Assembly: GCA_964584985.1 (NCBI GenBank)
Contig: CAZPBK010000015.1
Location: forward strand, 1-17,714
Length of the DNA stretch: 17,714 nucleotides
Direction: 5' to 3'
Source: JABMRF01 sp964584985
GTDB lineage: Bacteria > Patescibacteriota > Patescibacteriia > UBA11705 > JABHMO01
Below are positions 1-5,019 of the stretch, piece by piece. Below the pieces are notes generated by a model. The model was not told the DNA's origin and searched no databases. It worked only from the letters and a program-made list of their open reading frames with translations. The number at the start of each line of letters is the position of its first letter. Position 1 is the stretch's first letter. The position numbers were made by a program, and so were the translations under genes.

Positions 1-1
1 C

Positions 2-553
2 CTTGCCTGTGGACATGGTAGACATACAATTGAAATAAAAAAAAGGGGCTTTAATGTAAATGGATTGGATTTTTCAGATTATTTATTAAATATCGCGAGG
101 GATTTAGCAAAAAAAGAAAATTTACAAATAGAATTTTATAACCAAAACATTCATAATATCAACCTTAAAAAAGCGAAGTATAATAAAATTTTTTTGTTTT
201 TTTCTGAATTTGGTCTTTTTGATGCTAATAAGGTATTAAAAAATGTTTCAAAAGTTCTAAAAACAAATGGATTATTCTTGTTGGATTGTGATAATGTATT
301 TCGTTTAATTCAATATTTAACAAAACACCATAAAACTCCGTATAAATTTGATTTTACCAATATGGAGCTTAAGGAAAAACAAAAAAATAGCCATGGAGTT
401 AGATATTATATTGTTCCAGAACTTAAAACTCTATTCCAAAATAATGGACTTAAAGTAATGTCAATTTATGGTAATTATGTAAAAGAAAGTTTAGATATTA
501 ACAGTAAACGAATTATTTTAATTGGTAAAAAAATAAAAAATAGCCCCAAATAA
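2..553 (+). CDS. Class I SAM-dependent methyltransferase, 5' end cut off by the window
   Basis: The reading frame is open to the left edge, so the gene is 5'-partial with 183 residues visible. A TTG at 65 is internal and not the start. Reading back from it gives LACGHGRHTIEIKKRGF followed by NVNGLDFS. That is the glycine-rich SAM-binding motif I (CGHGRHT) and, one strand later, the acidic residue that holds the SAM ribose (LD). Further on, KIFLFFSEFGLFD and VLKTNGLFLLD match motifs IV and V of small-molecule class I methyltransferases. The family moves a methyl group from SAM to an acceptor; the acceptor cannot be told from sequence, and no DNA-methylase (D/N)PPY motif is seen, so a restriction-modification role is unlikely. 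It sits first in the AT-rich left part, followed at once by a hairpin and the shared repeat. Confidence 0.85.
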   Translation, partial: LACGHGRHTIEIKKRGFNVNGLDFSDYLLNIARDLAKKENLQIEFYNQNIHNINLKKAKYNKIFLFFSEFGLFDANKVLKNVSKVLKTNGLFLLDCDNVFRLIQYLTKHHKTPYKFDFTNMELKEKQKNSHGVRYYIVPELKTLFQNNGLKVMSIYGNYVKESLDINSKRIILIGKKIKNSPK

Positions 554-597
554 TGTTTTGCTTCGCAAAACAAAAACTTTTAATTACATCCGATAAC
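554..597 (+). repeat. Hairpin plus conserved cassette-end sequence after the methyltransferase
   Basis: Directly after the TAA stop there is a perfect 8-bp hairpin, TGTTTTGC / GCAAAACA with loop TTC (554-572). AAAAACTTTTAATTACATC and then CGATAAC follow. The same layout, stop then a TTTTGC...GCAAAA hairpin then AAAAACTTTTCATTACATCG, recurs after the HNH gene (2723-2766), and ATTACATC plus ATATAAC recurs at 1319-1333. The hairpin may end transcription or be part of a recombination site; the remaining spacer to 702 shows no further clear structure. Confidence 0.6.
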
Positions 598-702
598 CAA
601 TTATATCACCGTCAAATAAACTCTACGAATGAATTATAACTTTGCAGCCTCCCCTTTTAATGTAATAATATTGTTCAAATAACCCCTTCTAGCTTTTCAA
701 TT

Positions 703-1143
703 ATGGTAAGTGAATATAAAGCAAAAAAATTCGTAAAATCACAACGAAGTCTTCATTTGTATAAAAAAACCCAAAAGGCTTTTATCGATGTGTTGAAAAA
801 TTTCTCTGATGAGGAATTTAACCTGGCAACAAAGAATCTTATTTTAATGGTTTTACATGAAGGTGCCTTGGGTCAAGTTATGCATTTCCCATCATCTGAT
901 AAATTTTGTATTATGCAGTTAACCATTCCCAAGTCCATGCCTATACAAGTAATGAGATATGTAATAGCTCATGAATTTGGACATGTTATGCAAGGTAAAA
1001 ACTGGAAGAAAAGCAATGGTTATGAATTGGAAAAGGAGGCAGATTCTTGGGCAAAAAAATGGGACTATCCATTAAATAAGACCTATAAAAAGTGGATGGA
1101 TACGGATAGATTAATAAAAGGCAACTATCGATCTGAAGAATAA
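703..1143 (+). CDS. Small zincin metallopeptidase (HEFGH), ImmA/IrrE-like
   Basis: This 146-residue soluble protein has no signal peptide or membrane segment. The zinc-protease motif AHEFGHVM puts the two histidine ligands and catalytic Glu at residues 90-94. ELEKEADSWA follows about 18 residues later and supplies the probable third zinc ligand (E110 or E112). This spacing and the E-x-x-A-D-x-W-A pattern are those of ImmA/IrrE-type and related minimal zincins, known in other systems to cleave repressors or act beside antitoxins. No DNA-binding helix-turn-helix domain or toxin partner is present here, so the target is unknown. The ATG at 703 lacks a clear Shine-Dalgarno. A 10-bp sequence, ATAACTTTGC, occurs both at 636-645 and at 1140-1149, overlapping the stop codon. 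Confidence 0.75.
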   Translation: MVSEYKAKKFVKSQRSLHLYKKTQKAFIDVLKNFSDEEFNLATKNLILMVLHEGALGQVMHFPSSDKFCIMQLTIPKSMPIQVMRYVIAHEFGHVMQGKNWKKSNGYELEKEADSWAKKWDYPLNKTYKKWMDTDRLIKGNYRSEE

Positions 1144-1149
1144 CTTTGC

Positions 1150-1326
1150 GGGGTTCAGCTTAGATGATCTTTAAAGTTTTCATTTCAAGACAAAAATAAC
1201 AAAGCATAAAGGGCTCACTCCCCTTGCAAATCCAGAAAAATTTTCATTTATCAAAAACTTTAATCCAAAAAATATAAGTTTCTTTGACCTGTTTAAATCT
1301 GATAAAAAAAATAAGATTATTACATC
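1150..1326. other. Spacer with no supported gene
   Basis: This AT-rich stretch lies between the metallopeptidase and the attC-like repeat. All + frames are broken by stops. One - strand frame stays open from the gap to 1180 but has low complexity and no recognisable motif. CAAAAACTTTAATC (1252-1265) weakly resembles the AAAAACTTTTAATTAC block seen at the other cassette ends. Confidence 0.5.
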
Positions 1327-1509
1327 ATATAACACGGCATATCTGGTNNNNNNNNNNNNNNNNNNNNNNNNNNNNNNNNNNNNNNNNNNNNNNNNNNNNN
1401 NNNNNNNNNNNNNNNNNNNNNNNNNNNNNNNNNNNNNNNNNNNNNNNCCTTCACCCATATTTGCCTCCGCTACGCTACGGCAAACATCAAATATGCCGAA
1501 ACATTGTGC
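1327..1509 (+). repeat. Imperfect-palindrome repeat A, attC-like, interrupted by the scaffold gap
   Basis: Left arm: ATATAAC (1327-1333), then CGGCATATCTG (1335-1345). Right arm: CAAATATGCCG (1488-1498), then ATTGTGC (1503-1509). The inner arms are complementary at 10 of 11 positions. The outer boxes occupy the places of the R'' (RYYYAAC) and R' (GTTRRRY) boxes of an integron attC site, but R' is degenerate. Right of the gap there is also CATATTTGCC...GGCAAACATCAAATATG, a strong nested hairpin. The block CCTTCACCCATATTTGC (1448-1464) parallels CCTTCACCCAAATTTTGC in repeat B. The 100 Ns sit between the arms, so the two halves might come from different copies. Confidence 0.5.
1348..1447. other. 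Scaffold gap (100 N)
   Basis: Exactly 100 undetermined bases, the usual placeholder for a gap of unknown size. Any open frame that spans it is meaningless. It falls inside a palindromic repeat, a typical place for assembly to break. Confidence 0.99.
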
Positions 1510-1571
1510 GAAATAATGAAAAGTTTTAAAATTTCTTTCAGAAATTTATGTTCGCAATTTTTATTTTTAAA
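1503..1571 (+). repeat. Left copy of the ~69-bp inverted repeat flanking the HNH gene
   Basis: The sequence starts ATTGTGCGAAATAATGAAAAG and ends ATGTTCGCAATTTTTATTTTT. Read on the opposite strand, 2698-2766 starts ATTGTACGATGTAATGAAAAG and ends in ATGTTCGCAAATTTTATTTTTT. The first 21 bases match at 18 positions and the last ~24 almost completely; the middle is diverged. The left copy overlaps the R'-like box of repeat A. Confidence 0.7.
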
Positions 1572-1578
1572 CGCAATT

Positions 1579-2709
1579 ATGATGAAAACAAAAATAGACA
1601 TCTTTAATTTTGAAAAATACTTTAGCTTATTCACAGATTTAGTTGAAGCAAAAAGTAAAACAAAATTTATTTCGTTCCCGGCAAATAGATATACAGAAGA
1701 AAATGAAGGCTATAAAGATGAAATCTATGAAAGGGCTCGTAATAATCTTCAATTTTGGAGATGGGAGAAAGAAAATATTGGGACAGGAAAAATTATAGCA
1801 AAGGTTATTTCTGCAATTAAGCTAGAAAATAATGAGAACAATCTTGTAGATTGGAGGCTAACATCAAAATTTGAAGATAAGACAAAAAATAAAGAGGAAG
1901 TTTATAATTATGAAAAAGCATTTTTTGACTTTTTTTATGATTTAGAATTAGAACAAAAATCATTCAATATTTTTGTTGAGTACTTTGGTAAAAATTATCC
2001 TCTTATCGCTTACTTCTTTTTTATAAAAGACAAGGCACAATATATGCCAATTAGCCCTAGCAATTTTGATGTTGCTTTTGAAAAACTGGGAATTAAAAAT
2101 TTTAAAACAAGTTATCAATGTTCATGGGATAATTATGCACAATATAATAAATTATTAAATCAGGTCAGAGAGCTATTAATAGATAGAAAAATAAAAGATG
2201 TTTCTTTATTAAACGCTCATTCATTTGTATGGATTATTTCTGATATTGAGAAGGAATTAAATAAAATTGGCATTTCTGATGATAAGAGAATAAAGACTAT
2301 TGCTAAATATCAAAAATTAGAAAACAAGGATAAAGAAACTGTAATTAAAGCAAGGATTGGACAAGGTATTTTTAGAGATTGGCTTATTGAATATTGGAAA
2401 AAATGCAGTGTCACTAACTGTACTAAAGTTGATATTTTAATTGCCTCACATATAAAACCGTGGAAAGATTGTGATAATCAAGAAGCTATCGATGTTTATA
2501 ATGGTTTATTACTAACACCAAATATTGATAAATTATTTGATAAAGGTTTAATTTCATTTTCTGATACTGGAGAAATGATGATTTCATCTCAATTAGATAA
2601 TGCAGATGTTGCAGCTCTTGGAATACAACCAGATATGAAGCTAAATAAAATTAAAGATGAGCATTTGAGATATCTTGATTATCACAAAAAAAGGATATTT
2701 AAAAAATAA
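1579..2709 (+). CDS. HNH endonuclease (HNH_2-type C-terminal domain)
   Basis: This gene encodes 376 residues. The ATG at 1579 (or the next one, 1582) is chosen over an upstream in-frame TTG at 1504, because 1503-1571 is inverted-repeat sequence and gives an atypical Phe-rich N-terminus. Residues 1-250 have no domain I can name. The C-terminal ~110 residues are a clear HNH nuclease of the HNH_2 type: ARIGQGIFRDWLIEYW (from about 258), a Cys pair (C276, C281), ASHIKPWKD with the catalytic-type His291, YNGLLLTPN with N308, and DKLFDKGLISF. This family cuts DNA using one metal ion and is frequent in restriction-like and other defence genes, often with a variable N-terminal sensing domain. No methylase or helicase partner is adjacent. 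The gene lies between inverted repeats as a single-gene cassette. Confidence 0.85.
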   Translation: MMKTKIDIFNFEKYFSLFTDLVEAKSKTKFISFPANRYTEENEGYKDEIYERARNNLQFWRWEKENIGTGKIIAKVISAIKLENNENNLVDWRLTSKFEDKTKNKEEVYNYEKAFFDFFYDLELEQKSFNIFVEYFGKNYPLIAYFFFIKDKAQYMPISPSNFDVAFEKLGIKNFKTSYQCSWDNYAQYNKLLNQVRELLIDRKIKDVSLLNAHSFVWIISDIEKELNKIGISDDKRIKTIAKYQKLENKDKETVIKARIGQGIFRDWLIEYWKKCSVTNCTKVDILIASHIKPWKDCDNQEAIDVYNGLLLTPNIDKLFDKGLISFSDTGEMMISSQLDNADVAALGIQPDMKLNKIKDEHLRYLDYHKKRIFKK

Positions 2710-2766
2710 AATTTGCGAACATATTTTGCTATCGCAAAATAAAAACTTTTCATTACATCGTACAAT
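2698..2766 (-). repeat. Right copy of the ~69-bp inverted repeat flanking the HNH gene
   Basis: This is the reverse complement partner of 1503-1571. It starts within the last codons of the HNH gene. Inside it is a 7-bp hairpin ATTTTGC/GCAAAAT (2723-2740), the same type as the one after the methyltransferase, followed by AAAAACTTTTCATTACATCG. Confidence 0.7.
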
Positions 2767-2886
2767 AGTGTGTATCTGACTACGGCTTTCTCCATACTTC
2801 CGAAAGCCTTCACCCAAATTTTGCAAAAAACAAGTAGCTTTTCAAAGTGATTTTTGCGAAACTTCTCATACACGAAAACGCTATAC
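2760..2886 (+). repeat. Imperfect-palindrome repeat B, attC-like, after the HNH gene
   Basis: Outer boxes: GTACAAT (2760-2766) and GCTATAC (2880-2886). Inner arms: GTGTGTAT (2768-2775) and ATACAC (2868-2873), complementary over 6 bp. Between them is a hairpin GGCTTTC...GAAAGCC and then CCTTCACCCAAATTTTGC, the block shared with repeat A. The right ends of A and B also align (GC-AAAC-TC..ATA..CGAAAAC, then TRTRCG). The order box, arm, variable loop, arm, box is that of an attC site. The GTT/AAC core bases are not conserved, so function is doubtful. Confidence 0.5.
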
Positions 2887-2915
2887 GCAATTCAAAAAAT
2901 ATTTTTCTAACGGAC

Positions 2916-2960
2916 AATAAAGAATGATAGGCCTTCAAAAGGAAAGACCTTTATTTTTTT
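2916..2960 (+). terminator. Probable terminator closing the + strand cassette region
   Basis: AATAAAG (2916-2922) can pair with CTTTATT (2949-2955) around an inner CCTT/AAGG hairpin, followed by a T tract (TTATTTTTTT). It is AT-rich and less convincing than the others, but well placed to end + transcription facing the - strand operon. Confidence 0.4.
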
Positions 2961-2963
2961 ATT

Positions 2964-2993
2964 AAAAAGGGCGTCAGCTGTGTAGCCAACGCC
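2964..2993 (-). terminator. Rho-independent terminator of the zinc-ribbon operon
   Basis: On the - strand, GGCGT-tg-GCT-acac-AGC-tg-ACGCC (2970-2993) folds with a 5+3 bp stem and is followed by CTTTTT. It lies 23 bp past the stop of the 59-aa gene. Confidence 0.75.
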
Positions 2994-3016
2994 TAACAAA
3001 GACAAATAATAATCCT

Positions 3017-3196
3017 TTACCGATTACGGTGTTCAGGTACTAATGTTCCCGGTTCAAGATCCTCTTCGTATATTCTTATTACCTCTCCCCCGCATTTCGG
3101 ACATCTCCTGATAATACTTGAATTCGCTTGAAAAACCATTCTAATAAAAGTATACAAATAACCACAACGATCACATTTCCGAAAAGCTCTTTCCAT
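3017..3196 (-). CDS. 59-aa zinc-ribbon protein
   Basis: This gene is short enough to be missed by a 60-residue cut-off. The ATG at 3196 is preceded by a near-ideal ribosome site, GGAGG, seven bases upstream. The product starts MERAFRKCDRCGYLYTFIR and later has RRCPKCGGEVIRIYEED. The two CxxC knuckles, C8/C11 and C32/C35, form a single rubredoxin-type zinc ribbon, so zinc binding is very likely; the target may be nucleic acid or protein. It is the second gene of an operon, 58 bp after a small two-helix membrane protein, and a terminator follows 23 bp later. A longer overlapping frame (3079-3321) has no motif and is the shadow. The specific function is not recognised. Confidence 0.85.
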   Translation of the reverse strand: MERAFRKCDRCGYLYTFIRMVFQANSSIIRRCPKCGGEVIRIYEEDLEPGTLVPEHRNR

Positions 3197-3254
3197 TTAT
3201 TTCCTCCTTCAAAGTCGGTAAAAAAATTTCTCCGCAAATACGAAATACATCTAA

Positions 3255-3440
3255 TCACATTGCCATTTCTTTGGCAACTGTAAGCGTGATATAGGCAGCC
3301 GCCAAAAGAACAACAGACCAAAATGATCTCCGGTAGGCCTTTGTTTTTTTACCGTCTGAAAATTCCACGGAAGCTATGACTTGTTGAAAAAAGGCAATGA
3401 GAACAAAAATCATTGATATTAATTGAATGATAATTGACAT
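3255..3440 (-). CDS. Small two-helix membrane protein
   Basis: This 61-residue protein has two hydrophobic segments. The first covers about residues 2-25 (IIIQLISMIFVLIAFF and on) and the second about 40-57 (SFWSVVLLAAAYITLTV). They are joined by a charged loop, SDGKKTKAYRR, that should lie in the cytoplasm by the positive-inside rule. The start at 3440 is supported by GGGAGGAG about 7 bases upstream. It is the first gene of an operon with the zinc-ribbon gene and follows a consensus promoter (3539-3567), leaving an untranslated leader of about 90 bases. No family is recognised; joint transcription suggests a membrane part and a soluble zinc-binding part of one function. Confidence 0.75.
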   Translation of the reverse strand: MSIIIQLISMIFVLIAFFQQVIASVEFSDGKKTKAYRRSFWSVVLLAAAYITLTVAKEMAM

Positions 3441-3538
3441 TTCGGATCTCCTCCCTTGCTTTGTAAAAGAACAAATCCTCGCAACAGCGAAAAACCGTCC
3501 TTTTGTTAAAAAACCAATTTCTCAACTATTAATGCTTT

Positions 3539-3567
3539 ATATTACGATACAAAAGCTAAGATGTCAA
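3539..3567 (-). promoter_or_regulatory. Promoter of the two-gene small-protein operon
   Basis: Perfect -35 TTGACA (3562-3567), 17-bp spacer, -10 TAATAT (3539-3544). It is the best sigma70-type match near the operon and lies about 95 bp before the first ATG. Confidence 0.75.
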
Positions 3568-3755
3568 GACACTGTACGATTGCCGAAATAAAGTTACATC
3601 TTGGGAATACGCCGGTGATAATAAGTGTATGAGATAGATTTCAGGATTATTTATTATCCACAAATTATTTTATCCTATTTTTATGTCTTTTTTGGGCAAT
3701 TATAGCTTGAACTCGAATTCAAGTTTTTATTTTAATCGTATTTTGCCAAAAACCA
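3568..3755. other. Non-coding interval with a + strand hairpin and one DnaA-box match
   Basis: No gene is supported here. CTTGAA-CTCGAA-TTCAAG (3706-3723) folds into a 6-bp hairpin followed by TTTTTATTTT, which is terminator-like on the + strand. A perfect DnaA 9-mer, TTATCCACA, occurs once at 3654-3662, inside a near-palindrome GGATTATTTATTATCC. Confidence 0.45.
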
Positions 3756-3799
3756 CAAAACTACTCCAAGGGCACTGAGAGTAGTTTTGTTTTTATTTT
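3756..3799. terminator. Strong hairpin terminator after the six-helix membrane protein
   Basis: An 11-bp perfect stem, CAAAACTACTC / GAGTAGTTTTG (3756-3789). The + side is followed by TTTTTATTTTT, the - side only by TGGTTTTTGG. It lies about 50 bp past the stop of the - strand gene, so it probably acts on that transcript, but the better T tract faces the + direction. Confidence 0.7.
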
Positions 3800-3837
3800 T
3801 CTCCCCTCCGTAAACTGCGGAATTCCAAATTGTATTT

Positions 3838-4839
3838 TTATTTTTTGATCTTTCTTTTAACTATTGCTTCATAAATCCGTCTAATCTTGGACTTTCCTCC
3901 GTAAGAAGCTAATTGTTCAAACAATATGGCCCAAGCACCAAGTTGAAAAGTGGTCCACCAAGCACCAATAAAAACGCTTAAAATAATCAATACTGTCACT
4001 ATACAAATAGCCAAAACCATGGAAAGCGCCCCACCGCCTCCGGCAAACAAAATATATAAAACTAAGAACGGCGACAAAAGAAACAAGGCACCAATTATAA
4101 TAGCCAACACCACCAAAAAATTCATAATAAACAAAAGCAAACCCATTTCCAGGTTAAGCAAAACATTGCTTTTGAAAAGGTGCCAAGCCGATTTCAAAGC
4201 GGCAAAAGTCTTTTTTTCGCGCAAAACAATAAAAGCGGTTCCGTAGATAGTTAAAAAATAAATGATAATTCCCAAGATTATAAAGATTATAAAGAACAAA
4301 GTGTAAAAAAATATATTCATGGCATGGCTGGCAAAGATAACCAAAGAAACAATAAAAGATAAAAGCAATAAAAAGCCGAACAAAATTATCTTGGTGATAA
4401 CATTTAATTCCAAAATCGGCCAAAAATGTTTAACGCCATGTTTAAAAGATTGCTTCAAACCGGTTTTTTTGCCTTGATCAATATCAACCACCCCTTTGAT
4501 CACCGCACCCTGAGAAATTACCGCCAAAGTGATAAAAATCGCAAAAATACTTAACCCCAAAAGCATAACAAAAAGTCCCCAGCCAAACGCGGCTGCATCC
4601 GACTGCCACAAAGTGGTTAGATTTGACCAAGAAACCATACCCAACACTCCACTTTGGGAGTATTCATAAAAAGTATGAAAAACTGACCGGCCTTCAGAAA
4701 TATTATTAAATCCTCTGAGCAAAGCTTCATAAACACTGCCATTGCCCAAAAAAGCGGCAAAAAATCCCACTACCCAAAGCCACTTGTTTTTAAAACTAAT
4801 CTTAAAAATTCTTTTAAAAATTTGTCTGTAAAAACCCAT
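3838..4839 (-). CDS. Six-helix integral membrane protein of unknown function
   Basis: This 333-residue protein starts with a basic amphipathic stretch (YRQIFKRIFKISFKNKW) followed by about six hydrophobic regions: roughly 20-33, 85-113, 148-170, 176-205, 232-265 and 272-306. Two short cytosolic motifs before membrane pairs resemble each other: GLKQSFKHGVKHFWPILELN (128-147) and AALKSAWHLFKSNVLLNLEM (213-232). An amphipathic helix with a conserved Trp/Phe before each membrane pair is the layout of YciC/DUF975-like and glycerophosphodiesterase-membrane-domain proteins; this is a resemblance only. No catalytic motif is seen. The C-terminus is strongly basic. The start has no Shine-Dalgarno, and TTTTTAATTAAAAATTT precedes the ATG. 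It is monocistronic, flanked by terminators on both sides. Confidence 0.85.
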   Translation of the reverse strand: MGFYRQIFKRIFKISFKNKWLWVVGFFAAFLGNGSVYEALLRGFNNISEGRSVFHTFYEYSQSGVLGMVSWSNLTTLWQSDAAAFGWGLFVMLLGLSIFAIFITLAVISQGAVIKGVVDIDQGKKTGLKQSFKHGVKHFWPILELNVITKIILFGFLLLLSFIVSLVIFASHAMNIFFYTLFFIIFIILGIIIYFLTIYGTAFIVLREKKTFAALKSAWHLFKSNVLLNLEMGLLLFIMNFLVVLAIIIGALFLLSPFLVLYILFAGGGGALSMVLAICIVTVLIILSVFIGAWWTTFQLGAWAILFEQLASYGGKSKIRRIYEAIVKRKIKK

Positions 4840-4908
4840 AAATTTTTAATTAAAAATAATATACCAATCACACGGCCAAAGCCGTTAACCATATTTTCTT
4901 TCATATTA

Positions 4909-4948
4909 ATTATATCATATTTTTGCTTTTTATGAAAAATATTGTCAA
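4909..4948 (-). promoter_or_regulatory. Possible promoter of the six-helix membrane protein
   Basis: A perfect -10 TATAAT (4909-4914) overlaps TATGAT (4914-4919). A perfect TTGACA (4943-4948) lies 23 bp above TATGAT, too far for a normal pair. The -10 is plausible, the -35 uncertain. Confidence 0.35.
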
Positions 4949-4960
4949 CTTAATTATCAA

Positions 4961-5000
4961 CAAAAAAAAAACAGACCGTGGTTATAGGCCTGTTTTTTTT
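4961..5000 (-). terminator. Terminator of the rpoB-rpoC-ftsH unit
   Basis: On the - strand, ACAGGCC / GGTCTGT (4971-4993, one G-U pair, 9-base loop) is followed by ten Ts. The + side also has eight Ts, so it can work both ways. It begins about 26 bp past the ftsH stop. Confidence 0.9.
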
Positions 5001-5019
5001 ATTTTAAGTTTAAATCAAC

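Noticed and set aside
65..67. TTG as the start of the methyltransferase
   Set aside because: The frame continues to the left window edge and encodes SAM motif I (CGHGRHT), so the gene is truncated by the window and does not start here.
1180..1529. Open frames on both strands that span the N gap
   Set aside because: They are open only because the 100 Ns contain no stops; the real flanks are palindromic repeat sequence.
2..2709. Methyltransferase plus HNH nuclease as a restriction-modification system
   Set aside because: The methyltransferase has small-molecule-type motifs and no DNA-methylase (D/N)PPY motif, and the genes lie in separate cassette-like units with a gap between.
2991..2997. 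GCCTAAC, a perfect integron R''-type core
   Set aside because: It is mostly the arm and flank of the - strand terminator (2970-2993); there is no matching GTTRRRY box or complementary arms beyond it.
3079..3321. 80-residue - strand frame
   Set aside because: It overlaps two better genes (59-aa zinc ribbon, 61-aa membrane protein), each with its own ribosome site and coherent domains.
3654..3662. Perfect DnaA box TTATCCACA as a sign of a replication origin
   Set aside because: It is a single copy with no cluster, no dnaA/dnaN neighbour and no other origin features; chance is plausible in AT-rich DNA.
4920..4948. TTGACA at 4943-4948 paired with TATGAT as a promoter
   Set aside because: The spacing of 23 bp is too long for a sigma70 promoter; only the TATAAT at 4909-4914 is kept, with low confidence.
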